64,000 nucleotides of DNA from Amycolatopsis lexingtonensis (lineage in GTDB: Bacteria; Actinomycetota; Actinomycetes; Mycobacteriales; Pseudonocardiaceae): NCBI RefSeq assembly GCF_014873755.1, contig NZ_JADBEG010000001.1, positions 9,026,501 through 9,090,500 on the forward strand. The letters run 5' to 3'. Made by a program: the position numbers and the translations under genes. Below, piece after piece: positions 51,067-62,058 of this stretch (position 1 is its first letter; each line of letters opens with the position of its first letter). The notes under the pieces are model-generated. The model saw only the letters and a program-made list of their open reading frames with translations, made no database searches and was not told the origin of the DNA.

Positions 51067-52368
51067 TCAGAAGAACAGCGTCGGGATAGCGGGCTCGCCG
51101 TGCGAGAGCTTGAGGCCCTCCCACGGCAGGCTGACCAGGCCGCGGCGCAGCCGTTGCCTGGCGTCGTCGAGCGTAGGCAGATCCGCCTCCGCGCGGCCAG
51201 CGCGGATCAGCGGGATCTGCAGCGGCCGGTCGTTGGCCTCCGCGGCCGGCGCGGGGCCCGCCGTGGTCCAGACGACCTCCTCGACCGCGGTACCGGTGCC
51301 GCGGTGGCGCCGCAGCGCGGACTTGCGGCCGCCGCGGGACTCCTTGTGCGCGCTGCGCTTGGCGACCGGCTTGCCGTCCACCTCGACCAGCTTGTAGACC
51401 ATGCCGGCGGTCGGCGCGCCGGACCCGGTGACCACCGAGGTCCCGACGCCGTACGCGTCCACCGGCTCCGCGCGCAGCGCCGCGATGGCGTGCTCGTCGA
51501 GGTCGCCGGACACGACGATCCGGGTGTCCTTCGCGCCGAGGGAGTCCAGCTGCTCCCGGGCCCGGCGGGCGAGCGGGCCGACGTCGCCGGAGTCGATCCG
51601 GATCGCGCCGAGCTCCGGCCCGGCGACGCGGACCGCGGTCTCGATGCCGGCGGTGATGTCGTAGGTGTCGACCAGCAGTGTCGTGTCCGCGCCCATCTTC
51701 TCGACCTGCGCGCGGAACGCCGCTTCTTCGCTGTCGTGCAGCAGCATGAAGGCGTGCGCGACGGTGCCCCGCGTCGGGATGCCGTAGCGGCGGCCCGCTT
51801 CGAGGTTGGACGTCGTTGCGAAGCCGGCCAGGTAGGCGGCGCGCGCGGCCGCGACGGCGGCGTACTCGTGCGTCCGGCGGCCGCCCATCTCGATGATCGG
51901 GCGGCCGTGCGCGGCGCCGGACATCCGGGCCGCCGCCGACGCGATCGCGCTGTCGTGGTTGAGGATCGACAGCACCAACGTCTCGAGCAGCACGCATTCG
52001 GCGAACGAGCCGGTGACGGTCAGGATCGGCGAGCCCGGGAAGTACAGCTCGCCCTCGGCGTACCCGTCGAGGTCACCCGAGAATTCGTAGTCGGCGAGCC
52101 AGGACAGCGTCGCGTCGTCGACGACCGCGGTCGCTTCCAGCTGCGCCAGTTCGGCGTCGGTGAAGCGGAAGTCCGCGATGGCGTCGAGCACGCGCGCGGT
52201 GCCCGCGACGACGCCGTAGCGCCGGCCGTCCGGCAATCGCCGGGCGAACACCTCGAACACGCAGGGCCGCTCCGCCGTTCCGTCGGCGAGCGCGCTGCCC
52301 AGCATGGTCAGCTCGTAGTGGTCGGTGAGCAGCGCAGTGCTGGCCGTGGCCGGTTCCGGTGAACCCAT
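51067..52368 (-). CDS. pncB: Nicotinate phosphoribosyltransferase
   Basis: 433 residues. N-terminal [13 protein letters not shown], central [14 protein letters not shown], phosphoribosyl-binding [16 protein letters not shown] and C-terminal [19 protein letters not shown] follow the family. Converts nicotinate and PRPP to nicotinate mononucleotide with ATP. The stop lies 13 bases before the pncA start; divergent clpS shares its promoter region, as in M. tuberculosis. Confidence 0.93.
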   Translation of the reverse strand: MGSPEPATASTALLTDHYELTMLGSALADGTAERPCVFEVFARRLPDGRRYGVVAGTARVLDAIADFRFTDAELAQLEATAVVDDATLSWLADYEFSGDLDGYAEGELYFPGSPILTVTGSFAECVLLETLVLSILNHDSAIASAAARMSGAAHGRPIIEMGGRRTHEYAAVAAARAAYLAGFATTSNLEAGRRYGIPTRGTVAHAFMLLHDSEEAAFRAQVEKMGADTTLLVDTYDITAGIETAVRVAGPELGAIRIDSGDVGPLARRAREQLDSLGAKDTRIVVSGDLDEHAIAALRAEPVDAYGVGTSVVTGSGAPTAGMVYKLVEVDGKPVAKRSAHKESRGGRKSALRRHRGTGTAVEEVVWTTAGPAPAAEANDRPLQIPLIRAGRAEADLPTLDDARQRLRRGLVSLPWEGLKLSHGEPAIPTLFF

Positions 52369-52442
52369 GGGGTAAGCCTATTCACCCACATGGCCGGACC
52401 TGGCGCGGCGTACCCCGTGACCCCCGTGACACCATGGGGTGC

Positions 52443-52742
52443 ATGTCCACGCCTGTCGCATCCGAACAGACGCAGGTCGAACCGGCCGGTGCCGAAGTAG
52501 CCGAGTCGGACACCCCCTGGCGGACCGTGGTCTGGAACGACCCGGTGAACCTGATGTCGTACGTGACGTACGTCTTCCAGAAGCTGTTCGGCTACAGCCG
52601 CGACCACGCCACCAAGCTGATGCTCGACGTGCACCACAAGGGCAAGGCGATCGTGTCGTCCGGCAGCAAGGAGAAGGTGGAGACGGACGTGGCGAAACTC
52701 CACGCGGCCGGCCTGTGGGCCACCATGGAGCAGACCTCGTGA
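52443..52742 (+). CDS. clpS: ATP-dependent Clp protease adaptor ClpS
   Basis: 99 residues. Core motifs [20 protein letters not shown] and [11 protein letters not shown] form the N-degron-binding site that presents substrates to ClpC/ClpP. An N-terminal 25-residue tail is typical. Its stop overlaps the DUF2017 gene start by 4 bp. Confidence 0.93.
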   Translation: MSTPVASEQTQVEPAGAEVAESDTPWRTVVWNDPVNLMSYVTYVFQKLFGYSRDHATKLMLDVHHKGKAIVSSGSKEKVETDVAKLHAAGLWATMEQTS

Positions 52743-53296
52743 ACGGCTGGCGGCGCAAGGGCGCGGTCATCCACGCGGGGTTCGAGCAGCAGGAGGCGGC
52801 CGTCCTGCGCGGGCTGGTCAGCCAGCTCGAGGACATGCTCACCGCGCGGGCCGAGGAGGCGCCGCAGGACGAGCTCGCCGAGCTGACCGGCATCCGGACC
52901 GGGCCCACCGAGTCCCCGGACGACCCGGTGCTCTCGCGGCTGCTCCCGGACTTCCACAAGCTCGACCCGGACAACCCGACCCGCGAGGACCTCGACTCCG
53001 CCTCGGCGATGCGCTCGCTGCACGAGCCGGAGCTGCTGGACATCAAGGTCGGCGTGGCGAAGACCGTGCTCGACACGCTGCCCCGCGACGGCGGCCAGGT
53101 CCGGCTCACCGAGGAGCAGGCCGACGCCTGGTTGGGCGCGCTCAACGACGTCCGGCTGGCGCTGGGCACCGCCCTCGACGTCACCGAAGACATGCCCGAC
53201 GAGCTGCCCGAGGACGACCCGCGGGCGCCGCACCTGGGCGTCTACCACTGGCTGACCTGGGTGCAGGAGACGCTGATCCAGGCGCTGACCGGATGA
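52739..53296 (+). CDS. DUF2017 domain-containing protein
   Basis: 185 residues from GTG. Helical; opens with [20 protein letters not shown] and ends [18 protein letters not shown], the DUF2017 pattern. It is always found next to clpS in actinobacteria (Rv1332-type position). Function unknown. The next gene's ATG overlaps its stop. Confidence 0.85.
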   Translation: MNGWRRKGAVIHAGFEQQEAAVLRGLVSQLEDMLTARAEEAPQDELAELTGIRTGPTESPDDPVLSRLLPDFHKLDPDNPTREDLDSASAMRSLHEPELLDIKVGVAKTVLDTLPRDGGQVRLTEEQADAWLGALNDVRLALGTALDVTEDMPDELPEDDPRAPHLGVYHWLTWVQETLIQALTG

Positions 53297-54273
53297 TCAC
53301 CGACGTCCCCGGCGTGCTGGTCGGGCACCACGAGCGGGTCGGCGACGGCTGGGCCACCGGGACGACGGTGGTGCTGGTCCCCGGCGGCGCGGTCGGGGCC
53401 GTCGACCAGCGCGGGGGCGCGCCCGGCACGCGGGAGACGAACCTGCTGGAGCCGGAGAACCTGGTGCAGCGGGTCAACGCGGTTTGCCTGTCGGGCGGGT
53501 CGGCGTACGGCCTGGCCGCGGCGGACGGCGTGATGCGGTGGCTTTCGGAACGGAACCTGGGCTTCCCGGTCGGCGCGCAGCCGCACGAGGTGGTGCCGAT
53601 CGTGCCCGCGGCCGTGCTGTTCGACCTGCCGCGCAGCGACTGGTGCAACCGGCCCGACGCGTCTTTCGGGTACGAAGCCTGTGCGGCGGCGTCCGCCTCG
53701 TTCGCGGAAGGCACGGTCGGCGCGGGCGCGGGGGCGGCCGTGGGGTCGCTGAAGGGCGGGATCGGGTCGGCGAGCGAGGTCGTCAACGGGTTCACCGTCG
53801 GGGCGCTGGCGGCGGTCAACGCGGCCGGCGAGGCCGTGGATCTCTCGACCGGGCGGGCGTACGCGGCCGACCACGGGGACTTCGGCGTGACGTGGCCTTC
53901 GCGGGCCGCCTCACTGCCCTCGAAGCGGACCGACCTGAACACGACGATCGGCGTGGTCGCGGTCGACGCGGCGCTGTCGAAGGCCGAGGCGCGGCGGATC
54001 GCGGTCGCGGCCCAGGACGGGCTGGCGCGCGCGGTGCGCCCGGCGCACACGATGTTCGACGGCGACACGGTGTTCGCGCTGGCCACGGGCGAGCGTGAGC
54101 TCCCGGACGCGAGCGGCCCGTTCGGCGCGGCGGCGCGCCCGGTGGCGCTGGACGCGCTGTGCTCGGCGGCGGCGCGGGTGTTCGCGCGGGCGATGGTGCG
54201 CGGCCTGCTGGCGGCGACGGCCGCGGGCGGAGTGCCGGCCTACCGGGACGTGTGGCCCGAGGCGTTCGGCTGA
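53293..54273 (+). CDS. P1 family peptidase (DmpA-like N-terminal nucleophile hydrolase)
   Basis: 326 residues. DmpA/L-aminopeptidase family: TDVPGVLVGHHER, GGSAYGLAAADGVMRWL, and DLNTTIGVVAVDAALSK, where the Asn-Thr-Thr segment is the likely autoprocessing/nucleophile site by family comparison. Equivalent of Rv1333. Overlaps the upstream gene by 4 bp, so clpS, DUF2017 and this gene form one operon. Confidence 0.85.
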   Translation: MITDVPGVLVGHHERVGDGWATGTTVVLVPGGAVGAVDQRGGAPGTRETNLLEPENLVQRVNAVCLSGGSAYGLAAADGVMRWLSERNLGFPVGAQPHEVVPIVPAAVLFDLPRSDWCNRPDASFGYEACAAASASFAEGTVGAGAGAAVGSLKGGIGSASEVVNGFTVGALAAVNAAGEAVDLSTGRAYAADHGDFGVTWPSRAASLPSKRTDLNTTIGVVAVDAALSKAEARRIAVAAQDGLARAVRPAHTMFDGDTVFALATGERELPDASGPFGAAARPVALDALCSAAARVFARAMVRGLLAATAAGGVPAYRDVWPEAFG

Positions 54274-54274
54274 G

Positions 54275-54652
54275 TCAGAGGTCCGGGAGCGGGTCCGGCG
54301 GCAGGTCGCGGGCGCCTTCGAGGTTGGCCGCGCGGACGGCGCTGACGTACTCCTCGTCGATCTCCAGGTGCAGTTCGGCGACGGTGAGCACCGGGCCGAG
54401 CGACGGGTGGACCTCGACCGGCCCGATCTCGGTGCGCCGGGAGAGCCGGTCGTAGACGGCCTTCGGCGTGTAGCGCCGGAAGCGGCCGCCGTAGAGAACG
54501 GTGATGCTGCGGTCGGTGACCACGACGAAGAAGGCGGCCCGCGTGCGGACGCCGTTGACGTACAGCGAGATCCCGGGGATGAGGTACTGGATCCGCTCGC
54601 CGTCCCGGAGGAACTTCCGGCAGCGCTCGCGGGCGATCGACGGCATCGGCAT
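54275..54652 (-). CDS. PH-like domain hypothetical protein
   Basis: 125 residues from ATG. The core YLIPGISLYVNGVRTRAAFF and VVVTDRSITVLYGGRF with GPVEVHPSLGPVLTV resembles the bacterial PH-like fold of small actinobacterial proteins, somewhat like the pair near 809-1913. Convergent with the P1 peptidase gene; no function known. Confidence 0.7.
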   Translation of the reverse strand: MPMPSIARERCRKFLRDGERIQYLIPGISLYVNGVRTRAAFFVVVTDRSITVLYGGRFRRYTPKAVYDRLSRRTEIGPVEVHPSLGPVLTVAELHLEIDEEYVSAVRAANLEGARDLPPDPLPDL

Positions 54653-54723
54653 GTCCCCAGTGTGCTCTCCGGCACAGCATCTCAGGATATGGATCGCTTG
54701 TGTCCACGACCTAAGATGTCGAT

Positions 54724-55131
54724 GTGCTCCGGATTCGCCGTGAACTCGTCGACGAGATCGTCGCCCACGCCCGCCGTGACCACCCCGACGAGGCGTGCGG
54801 GGTGATCGCCGGGCCCGAGGGCTCCGACTCGCCCGAGCGCTTCATCCCCATGCTGAACGCGGCGCGCTCGCCGACGTTCTACGAATTCGACTCCGCCGAC
54901 CTGCTGAAGCTCTACCGCGAGCTGGACGCGAACGACGAGGCGCCGGTGGTCATCTACCACTCGCACACGGCGACCGAGGCGTACCCGTCGCGGACCGACG
55001 CGAACATCGCGGCCGAGCCGGACGCGCACTACGTGCTCGTCTCCACCCGCGACCCCGAAGTGCACGAGTTCCGGTCGTACCGGATCGTGGACGCCGAGAT
55101 CACCGAGGAGCCGGTCGAGATCATCGACTGA
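54724..55131 (+). CDS. mec: JAMM metalloprotease Mec (CysO-cysteine peptidase)
   Basis: 135 residues from GTG. Zinc/JAMM ligands: Glu23 (DEACGVIAG), His79 and His81 (IYHSHTATEAYPSRTD), Asp92. In M. tuberculosis the Mec enzyme releases cysteine from the CysO C-terminus. Immediately upstream of cysO and cysM with matching order, so the role is well supported. Confidence 0.9.
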   Translation: MLRIRRELVDEIVAHARRDHPDEACGVIAGPEGSDSPERFIPMLNAARSPTFYEFDSADLLKLYRELDANDEAPVVIYHSHTATEAYPSRTDANIAAEPDAHYVLVSTRDPEVHEFRSYRIVDAEITEEPVEIID

Positions 55132-55195
55132 CGACCGGAATAAAGCGCCGCGCCGAGTGCGTCTGCGTCTAGGAAACCACCGGAGGTAAGAACCC

Positions 55196-55468
55196 ATGGC
55201 CGTGACCGTCTCCATCCCGACGATCCTGCGCACCCACACCGGCGGCGAGAAGTCCGTCGAGGCGAAGGGCGCGACCGTGCTCGAGATCATCGACGACGTC
55301 GAGTCCCGGCACGCCGGCATCAAGGCGCGCCTGGTCAAGGAGGAGAAGCTGCACCGCTTCATCAACGTCTACGTCAACGACGAGGACGTGCGCTTCTCCG
55401 GTGGCCTCGAGGCCGAGGTCAAGGACGGCGACACCCTGACCATCCTCCCCGCCGTGGCCGGTGGCTGA
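55196..55468 (+). CDS. cysO: Sulfur-carrier protein CysO
   Basis: 90 residues, ubiquitin-like fold, ending AVAGG; the C-terminal di-glycine is converted to a thiocarboxylate. The FINVYVNDEDVRF strand and DGDTLTILPAVAGG end are typical. It donates sulfide to CysM. An AGGT-containing ribosome site precedes the ATG, and cysM starts three bases after the stop. Confidence 0.92.
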   Translation: MAVTVSIPTILRTHTGGEKSVEAKGATVLEIIDDVESRHAGIKARLVKEEKLHRFINVYVNDEDVRFSGGLEAEVKDGDTLTILPAVAGG

Positions 55469-56422
<954 letters not shown>

Positions 56423-56423
56423 G

Positions 56424-57251
56424 CTACTCCGCTTTCCAGAGTTCGGGCAGGGCGAGGCCGACGCCGTCGGCCTCGGCCAGCCGCTCGAAGGTGGCCATCG
56501 TCCTGTCCAGGTCGTCGAAGACCTTGGGCAGGAGCTTGAGCGGCTTGCTCAGCGGCCGCCAGAAGGCGTCCCAGTGCACCGGCCGGACGGTCCGGGCGCC
56601 GACCGCGCCGACGGTCTCCCGCCAGTACTCCTCCCGCCACTGTTCGCTCTTCTTCCCCGCCGCGCCGATGCCGAGGTAGACGACGTCCGCGGCGAAGCCG
56701 GCCAGCGCGCCGGGCACGAAGTTCGCCGACGCGTGGACCAGGACGGTGCCCGCCGCGTGGGCGATGTGGAACGAGTAGCACCGGCCGGTCTTGAACGCCT
56801 TGGCCTTCGCCGGCAGCCGGACCGGCTCGGTGATCTCACCGGGCACCCGGTCGCCGTCGCTGTGGCGGGCGTCGACGGGGGTCACGGTGAACGCGCCGAA
56901 CTCCACGGGCTTGCCGGGGACCAGCTCCTCGAACGGCTCGGCCGCCAGGTCGTAGCCCTCCTGGATCTTCCGCGTCGACGGCGAGCCGGCCAGCGTGGCC
57001 CCGGTCAGCTTCGCGACCACGGGGGCGTCCAGGGCGTGGTCCACGTGCGAATGCGCGACCAGGACGGCGTCCAGTTCCGTGACGCCGAGCCGGCCCAGGG
57101 CTTCGTCGATCCGGTCGCGGTCCGGGGCCACCCGCGTCGCCATCTTGAGCAGGGACGGCCGCGAGAAGAAGCCGTCGACCAGCACCGCCGAAGCACCGTC
57201 GGTGACCAGCACGTTCGAGACCCCGGCAAACGCCGTGCGCAGTTCGGGCAT
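56424..57251 (-). CDS. MBL-fold metallo-hydrolase
   Basis: 275 residues. Metal motif HSHVDHALD, with later histidines in DARHSDG, LVHASANF and PVHWDAFWRP. The arrangement resembles UlaG-like or N-acyl-hydrolase members of the beta-lactamase fold. It interrupts the order known from M. tuberculosis between cysM and rhomboid, so it is a local addition. Substrate unknown. Confidence 0.82.
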   Translation of the reverse strand: MPELRTAFAGVSNVLVTDGASAVLVDGFFSRPSLLKMATRVAPDRDRIDEALGRLGVTELDAVLVAHSHVDHALDAPVVAKLTGATLAGSPSTRKIQEGYDLAAEPFEELVPGKPVEFGAFTVTPVDARHSDGDRVPGEITEPVRLPAKAKAFKTGRCYSFHIAHAAGTVLVHASANFVPGALAGFAADVVYLGIGAAGKKSEQWREEYWRETVGAVGARTVRPVHWDAFWRPLSKPLKLLPKVFDDLDRTMATFERLAEADGVGLALPELWKAE

Positions 57252-57260
57252 GCTGTCAGC

Positions 57261-57977
57261 ATGAAGGTCATCGGGCTGCTCGGCGGGATGAGCTGGGAAT
57301 CTTCCGCCCAGTACTACCGGCTTGTGAACGAACGGGTGAAGGCCGTCCTCGGCGGGTTCCACTCGGCGCACACCGTGCTCTACTCCGTCGACTTCGCCGA
57401 GATCGAGCGCATGCAGGCCGGCGGCCGCTGGGACGACGCCGGCGCCGAGCTGAACCGCGCCGCCAAGGCCCTCGAAGCGGCCGGTGCCGACTTCGTCGTG
57501 CTCTGCACCAACACCATGCACAAGGTCGCCGACCGGCTCGAGGACGGCCTCGGCATCCCGCTGCTGCACCTCGCCGACGCCACCGCCGCGGCCGTGCGGG
57601 CCGCCGGGATCCACCGGGTCGGCCTGCTCGGCACGGGGTTCACCATGGGACAGCCGTTCTACCGCGAGCGCCTCGCCGCGCACGGCCTCGACGTGCTCGT
57701 GCCGCCGGCCGAAGACCGCGAACTCGTGCACCGGGTGATCTACGACGAGCTGGTGCTCGGGGTCGTCGAGCCCGCCTCCCGCGAGGCCTACCGCGGGGTG
57801 ATCGCGCGGCTCGTCGAAGCCGGTGCCGAGGGCGTCATCTACGGCTGCACGGAGATCGAGCTGCTGGTCGGGCCCGAGGACGCCCCCGTGCCGACCTTCC
57901 CCACGACCCGCCTGCACGCCGAAGCGGCGGTGGACTACGCGCTGGGCACCACCTCGCTGCCCGTGCCGCCGACGTGA
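57261..57977 (+). CDS. Aspartate/glutamate racemase family protein
   Basis: 238 residues. Cysteine pair of the active site: VLCTNTMHKVA and YGCTEIELL. Start MKVIGLLGGMSWESSAQYY and the GTGFTMGQPFYRERL segment match the amino-acid racemase branch, distinct from MurI which lies downstream. It starts nine bases after the divergent MBL gene and overlaps the convergent NAT gene by 43 bp. Confidence 0.85.
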   Translation: MKVIGLLGGMSWESSAQYYRLVNERVKAVLGGFHSAHTVLYSVDFAEIERMQAGGRWDDAGAELNRAAKALEAAGADFVVLCTNTMHKVADRLEDGLGIPLLHLADATAAAVRAAGIHRVGLLGTGFTMGQPFYRERLAAHGLDVLVPPAEDRELVHRVIYDELVLGVVEPASREAYRGVIARLVEAGAEGVIYGCTEIELLVGPEDAPVPTFPTTRLHAEAAVDYALGTTSLPVPPT

Positions 57978-58786
57978 GCTTCGTGCTGGGCGGCGCACTG
58001 CCGCCACACCCGCTCGCGCTCGGCGTCGGTGAACAGCGCCGGCCGGATGCCGAACACGTCCGCGGCGGCCGCCCACCAGTCGCCGGGTGACCCGATCACC
58101 TCCCGGGCGCCGTGGCGGTTCAGCGTCAGGGCGCGCAGCGTGTCGACGCCGGTCGCGTCCCGACGCAGCAACGCGCAGACCCGCACGAAGCCGGACTCCG
58201 GAGCGGTCGACAGCCAGGCGTGCTTCTCCTCGAAGTCGGCCAGCTCCGCGGGCCCGGGGGCGAAATCCATGCCGGTGAAGCTGCCCGCGGGGTCGTGCTC
58301 GAACCGCCAGCCGCCCGGCGCCACCTCCGACGGCCGCAGCCGGTAGGTGTGCGGGCCCTGCACGTAGGTGCCTTCCCGGAGGGGGAGCGGCTCGTGCGGG
58401 CCGTCGCCGAGCCCGGTGTCGGCGAGCCACGTGCTGCCCGGGGCGTCCGGCAGCCCGGTGACGGTCAGCGCCAGGTGGTTGCGGTCGACGTTCGGCGCGT
58501 CCGCCGCGCTGCCCTGCACCCCGCCGAGGTGCCGCGTGACCTGGTAGCCGAGCGCGCGCAGCAACGCCGAAAAAGCGCCGTTGAGGTGGTAGCAGTACCC
58601 GCCGCGGCCCTGCAGGATCCGCGCCAGCGAAGCCGCCGGGTCGAGCGGGGTCGGCCGCCCGAGCTGGACTTCCAGGGCTTCGTAGGGCACGCGTTCGACG
58701 TGCGCCGCGTGCAGCCGCCGCAGCGCGGCGAGGCTCGGCGGCTCGGGATCGAGGCCGAGCCGCGCGAGGTAACCGGTGACGTCCAT
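57935..58786 (-). CDS. nat: Arylamine N-acetyltransferase
   Basis: 283 residues. The Cys-His-Asp triad is intact: Cys65 (RGGYCYHLNG), His103 (RNHLAL) and Asp122 (WLADTGLG). Bacterial NATs transfer acetyl or propionyl groups from CoA to aromatic amines or cholesterol-derived metabolites. The 3' end overlaps the racemase gene. Confidence 0.88.
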   Translation of the reverse strand: MDVTGYLARLGLDPEPPSLAALRRLHAAHVERVPYEALEVQLGRPTPLDPAASLARILQGRGGYCYHLNGAFSALLRALGYQVTRHLGGVQGSAADAPNVDRNHLALTVTGLPDAPGSTWLADTGLGDGPHEPLPLREGTYVQGPHTYRLRPSEVAPGGWRFEHDPAGSFTGMDFAPGPAELADFEEKHAWLSTAPESGFVRVCALLRRDATGVDTLRALTLNRHGAREVIGSPGDWWAAAADVFGIRPALFTDAERERVWRQCAAQHEAHVGGTGSEVVPSA

Positions 58787-58854
58787 GCCGGCCACGCTAG
58801 CGGCGGGCACCGACAAAACCGCCGGATCGCGTGCCGGGCGGGGGCACGGACTGA

Positions 58855-58941
58855 AGCGCCCCAATGTGGCCTTGGTTGCGTCTGACGCACCGAAGGCCGC
58901 CTTGGGTGCGTCTGACGCACCGAAGGCCACATTGGGGCGCT
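58855..58941. repeat. Compound inverted/direct intergenic repeat
   Basis: Outer 19-bp arms AGCGCCCCAATGTGGCCTT (58855-58873) and its exact reverse complement (58923-58941) enclose two copies of TGCGTCTGACGCACCGAAGGCC and a third, altered arm GGCCGCCTTGG. It lies between nat and the rhomboid gene and could fold as a long hairpin. Confidence 0.8.
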
Positions 58942-59018
58942 CGGGCCGGGCCGGGTTGCCGCCGGATCAGGGATTTCACCCGAGGCGCGGGCGCCTGACC
59001 CGGACGTAGCCTCGAACC

Positions 59019-59657
59019 GTGAGCACACCGATCCCCGCCCCGGAAACCGACGCCGCCAAGCGCGTGCTGCCGCCGCGACCGAAGGCGGCCGCGCTCGTCG
59101 CGCTGTCGTTCACCCTGCTGCTCTACCTGGTCGAGCTGGTGGACGTGATCCTGCCCGGCGACCTGGACCAGGGCGGCATCCATTCCCGGGAGCTGTCCGG
59201 GCTGGACGGCGTGCTGTTCGCGCCGGTGCTGCACGCCGGCTGGTCGCACCTGTTCGCCAACACCGTGCCGGTGCTGGTGTTCTCCTTCCTCGCGATGGCC
59301 GCCGGGATCGGCCGGTTCGCACTGGTCACGGCCATCATCTGGGTGGTGTCCGGGCTCGGCGTGTGGCTGATCGGGCCGGCGAACGCGGTCACCGTCGGCG
59401 CGTCCGGGCTGGCCTTCGGCTGGCTCGCCTACCTGCTGGTCCGCGGCATCTTCAACCGCGCGGCCGGGCAGATCCTCGTCGCCGTCGTCCTGCTCGGCGT
59501 GTGGAGCGGCATGCTGGCCGGGCTGCTGCCGGGCAACCCCGGCGTCTCCTGGCAGGGCCACGTGTTCGGCGCGCTCGCCGGCGTCCTCGCCGCCTGGCTG
59601 ACCAGCCGCCGGTCGCGCAAGGCCGTCCCGGCGGCAGCAGGTAGCCTCGAAGCGTGA
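59019..59657 (+). CDS. Rhomboid family intramembrane serine protease
   Basis: 212 residues from GTG with six membrane segments. Catalytic dyad Ser129 in GASG ([11 protein letters not shown]) and His181 in GHVFGALAG; Asn81 in HLFAN is the oxyanion residue. Matches the Rv1337 position. It overlaps murI by 4 bp. Substrates unknown. Confidence 0.88.
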   Translation: MSTPIPAPETDAAKRVLPPRPKAAALVALSFTLLLYLVELVDVILPGDLDQGGIHSRELSGLDGVLFAPVLHAGWSHLFANTVPVLVFSFLAMAAGIGRFALVTAIIWVVSGLGVWLIGPANAVTVGASGLAFGWLAYLLVRGIFNRAAGQILVAVVLLGVWSGMLAGLLPGNPGVSWQGHVFGALAGVLAAWLTSRRSRKAVPAAAGSLEA

Positions 59658-60460
59658 CGTCTCCGCCCGCTGATGCCCCGATCGGCGTGTTCGATTCCGG
59701 CGTCGGCGGGCTGACGGTCGCGCGGACGATCCTCGAGCAGCTTCCCGCCGAGCAGCTCCGCTACGTCGGCGACACGGCGCACAACCCGTACGGCCCGCTC
59801 CCGATCGCGACCGCGCGCAGCTACGCGCTCGCGGCGCTGGACGAGCTCGTCGAGAGCGGCGTGAAGGCCTTGGTGATCGCCTGCAACACCGCGTCCGCGG
59901 CCTGCCTGCGCGACGCCCGCGAGCGCTACGACGTCCCGGTGATCGAGGTTGTGCTGCCCGCCGCGCGCCGTGCCGTCGTCGCGACGCACACCGGCCGCGT
60001 CGGCGTCATCGGCACCGAGGGCACCGTGCGGTCGCGGGCCTACGAGGACGCGTTCGCCGCGGCGCCCGCCATCACGCTCACCAGCGTCGCCTGCCCGCGG
60101 TTCGTGGACTTCGTCGAACGCGGCATCACCTCCGGCCGCCAGGTGCTCGGGCTCGCGCAGGGCTACCTGGAGCCGCTGCTCGACGCGCAGGTCGACACGC
60201 TCGTGCTCGGCTGCACGCACTACCCGCTGCTGCAGGGCGTGCTGCAGATCGTGATGGGCCAGGAGGTCACGCTGGTTTCGAGTGCCGACGAGACCGCGAA
60301 GGACCTCGTCCGCGTGCTCACCGAACTAGACCTGCTGACCACCCGGGACACCCCGCCGCGGCACGAGTTCGTGGCCACCGGTTCGGCCGAGCCGTTCGCC
60401 CGGCTCGCCCAGCGGTTCATGGGCTTCGCCCCGGGTGTCCTCGCTCCCACCACCGCGTGA
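59654..60460 (+). CDS. murI: Glutamate racemase
   Basis: 268 residues from [18 protein letters not shown], catalytic cysteines in [10 protein letters not shown] and LGCTHYPLL, and the Asp/Thr set match MurI. It supplies D-glutamate for peptidoglycan. Equivalent of Rv1338. Confidence 0.94.
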   Translation: MTSPPADAPIGVFDSGVGGLTVARTILEQLPAEQLRYVGDTAHNPYGPLPIATARSYALAALDELVESGVKALVIACNTASAACLRDARERYDVPVIEVVLPAARRAVVATHTGRVGVIGTEGTVRSRAYEDAFAAAPAITLTSVACPRFVDFVERGITSGRQVLGLAQGYLEPLLDAQVDTLVLGCTHYPLLQGVLQIVMGQEVTLVSSADETAKDLVRVLTELDLLTTRDTPPRHEFVATGSAEPFARLAQRFMGFAPGVLAPTTA

Positions 60461-60489
60461 TCGGCGCGGCGGGCGCTTAGGGTGTCGAA

Positions 60490-61257
60490 GTGCGACTGAC
60501 CATCCTCGGGTGCTCCGGCAGCATCCCCGGGCCGAACGCGGCCGCGTCCGGATACCTGGTCGAGGCCGAGGGCTTCCTGCTCGGCCTCGAACTCGGCAAC
60601 GGCACGCTGGCACAGCTGCAGGCCGTGGCCGACCCGTTCGACCTCGACGCGCTGGTGCTCACGCACCTGCATCCCGACCACTGCGCCGACGTCAGCGCAC
60701 TCACCGTCCTGCGGCGCTACCACCCGGCGCCGCCGTACCCCGCCCGGCCGCGCCTGCTGCCGCTCTACGCGCCGCCGGACGCGCCGACGCGGCTGGCGAA
60801 CGCGTACGCGCCCAACGAGACCGAGCGGGCCAGCACCGACCTCTCGGACGTCTACGCCTTCCGCCCGCTGCGCCCGGAGCCGTTCCGGATCGGGCCGTTC
60901 GACGTCGTCGCGGTCGAGGTCGACCACCCCACCCCGGCGTACGGCCTCCGGATCTCCTACGGCGGCCGGATCCTGGCGTTCACCGGCGACACCGGCCCGT
61001 GCGCGGCGCTGAACGAGCTCGCCGACGGCGTCGACCTGCTGCTCGCGGAAGCGTCCTGGACGGATTCGGCGGAGCGGCCGGTGGGCGTGCACCTGTCCGG
61101 CAAGCAGGCCGGCGAGCTGGCCCGCGAAGCCGGGGTCGGCCGGCTGCTGCTGACGCACATCGCGCCGTGGACCGACGCGGGCGCGGTTCTCGCGGAGGCC
61201 TCGGCGGAGTTCGCCGGAGCCGAGGTCGTCAAGCAGGGTGCCGTCTACGACGTGTGA
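60490..61257 (+). CDS. MBL-fold cyclic-nucleotide phosphodiesterase-like protein (Rv1339 homologue)
   Basis: 255 residues from GTG. Metal motif LTHLHPDHCADV, then VEVDHPTPAYGLRI, FTGDTG and TLLLTHI-like LLLTHIAPWTDAGA. In M. tuberculosis the gene at this position (Rv1339) is an atypical class II cAMP phosphodiesterase; same order here (murI, this gene, rph) supports equivalence. Confidence 0.85.
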   Translation: MRLTILGCSGSIPGPNAAASGYLVEAEGFLLGLELGNGTLAQLQAVADPFDLDALVLTHLHPDHCADVSALTVLRRYHPAPPYPARPRLLPLYAPPDAPTRLANAYAPNETERASTDLSDVYAFRPLRPEPFRIGPFDVVAVEVDHPTPAYGLRISYGGRILAFTGDTGPCAALNELADGVDLLLAEASWTDSAERPVGVHLSGKQAGELAREAGVGRLLLTHIAPWTDAGAVLAEASAEFAGAEVVKQGAVYDV

Positions 61258-61281
61258 GCGGCGCGGTCCTAGAGTGCTCCC

Positions 61282-62058
61282 GTGGCTCGAAAAGATGGCA
61301 GGAACGACGACCAGCTCCGTGACATCAAGATCACCCGGGGGTTCCAGCAGTGGCCGGCGGGTTCGGTACTCATCGAATTCGGCAACACGCGGGTGCTGTG
61401 CGCGGCGAGCGTCACCGAAGGCGTCCCGCGCTGGCGGGCCGGCTCCGGCCTCGGCTGGGTGACGGCCGAGTACGCGATGCTGCCGTCCGCGACCAACACC
61501 CGCGGTGACCGCGAGTCGGTGAAGGGCCGGATCGGCGGCCGCACGCACGAGATCTCCCGGCTGATCGGCCGCTCGCTGCGCGCCTGCATCGACCTGGCGG
61601 CGCTGGGCGAGAACACGATCGTCATCGACTGCGACGTCATCCAGGCCGACGGCGGCACCCGCACGGCGGCGGTGACCGGCGGCTACGTCGCGCTGGCGGA
61701 CGCGATCACGTGGCTGGGCGCGGCGAACCGCCTCAACGACCCGCAGCCGCTGTCCTCTTCGGTGGCCGCGGTGAGCGTCGGCGTGGTCGACGGCCGCGTC
61801 CGGCTGGACCTGCCGTACGAGGAGGACTCGCGCGCCGAGGTCGACATGAACGTCGTCGCGACGGACGCGGGCACGCTGATCGAGGTCCAGGGCACCGGCG
61901 AGGGCGCGACCTTCGCCCGGTCCACTTTGGACAAGATGCTCGACATCGCGCTGGCGGGGTGTGCCGATTTGACCCGGATGCAGAACGAGGCGTTGGCGCT
62001 GCCGTATCCCGGGGAGCTGCCGGAGCCGCGGCCGGACAAGAAGAAGGGGTCGAAGTGA
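61282..62058 (+). CDS. rph: Ribonuclease PH
   Basis: 258 residues from GTG. N-terminal [34 protein letters not shown] and [16 protein letters not shown] belong to the phosphorolytic 3' exonuclease that trims tRNA ends. Overlaps rdgB by 4 bp. Confidence 0.94.
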   Translation: MARKDGRNDDQLRDIKITRGFQQWPAGSVLIEFGNTRVLCAASVTEGVPRWRAGSGLGWVTAEYAMLPSATNTRGDRESVKGRIGGRTHEISRLIGRSLRACIDLAALGENTIVIDCDVIQADGGTRTAAVTGGYVALADAITWLGAANRLNDPQPLSSSVAAVSVGVVDGRVRLDLPYEEDSRAEVDMNVVATDAGTLIEVQGTGEGATFARSTLDKMLDIALAGCADLTRMQNEALALPYPGELPEPRPDKKKGSK

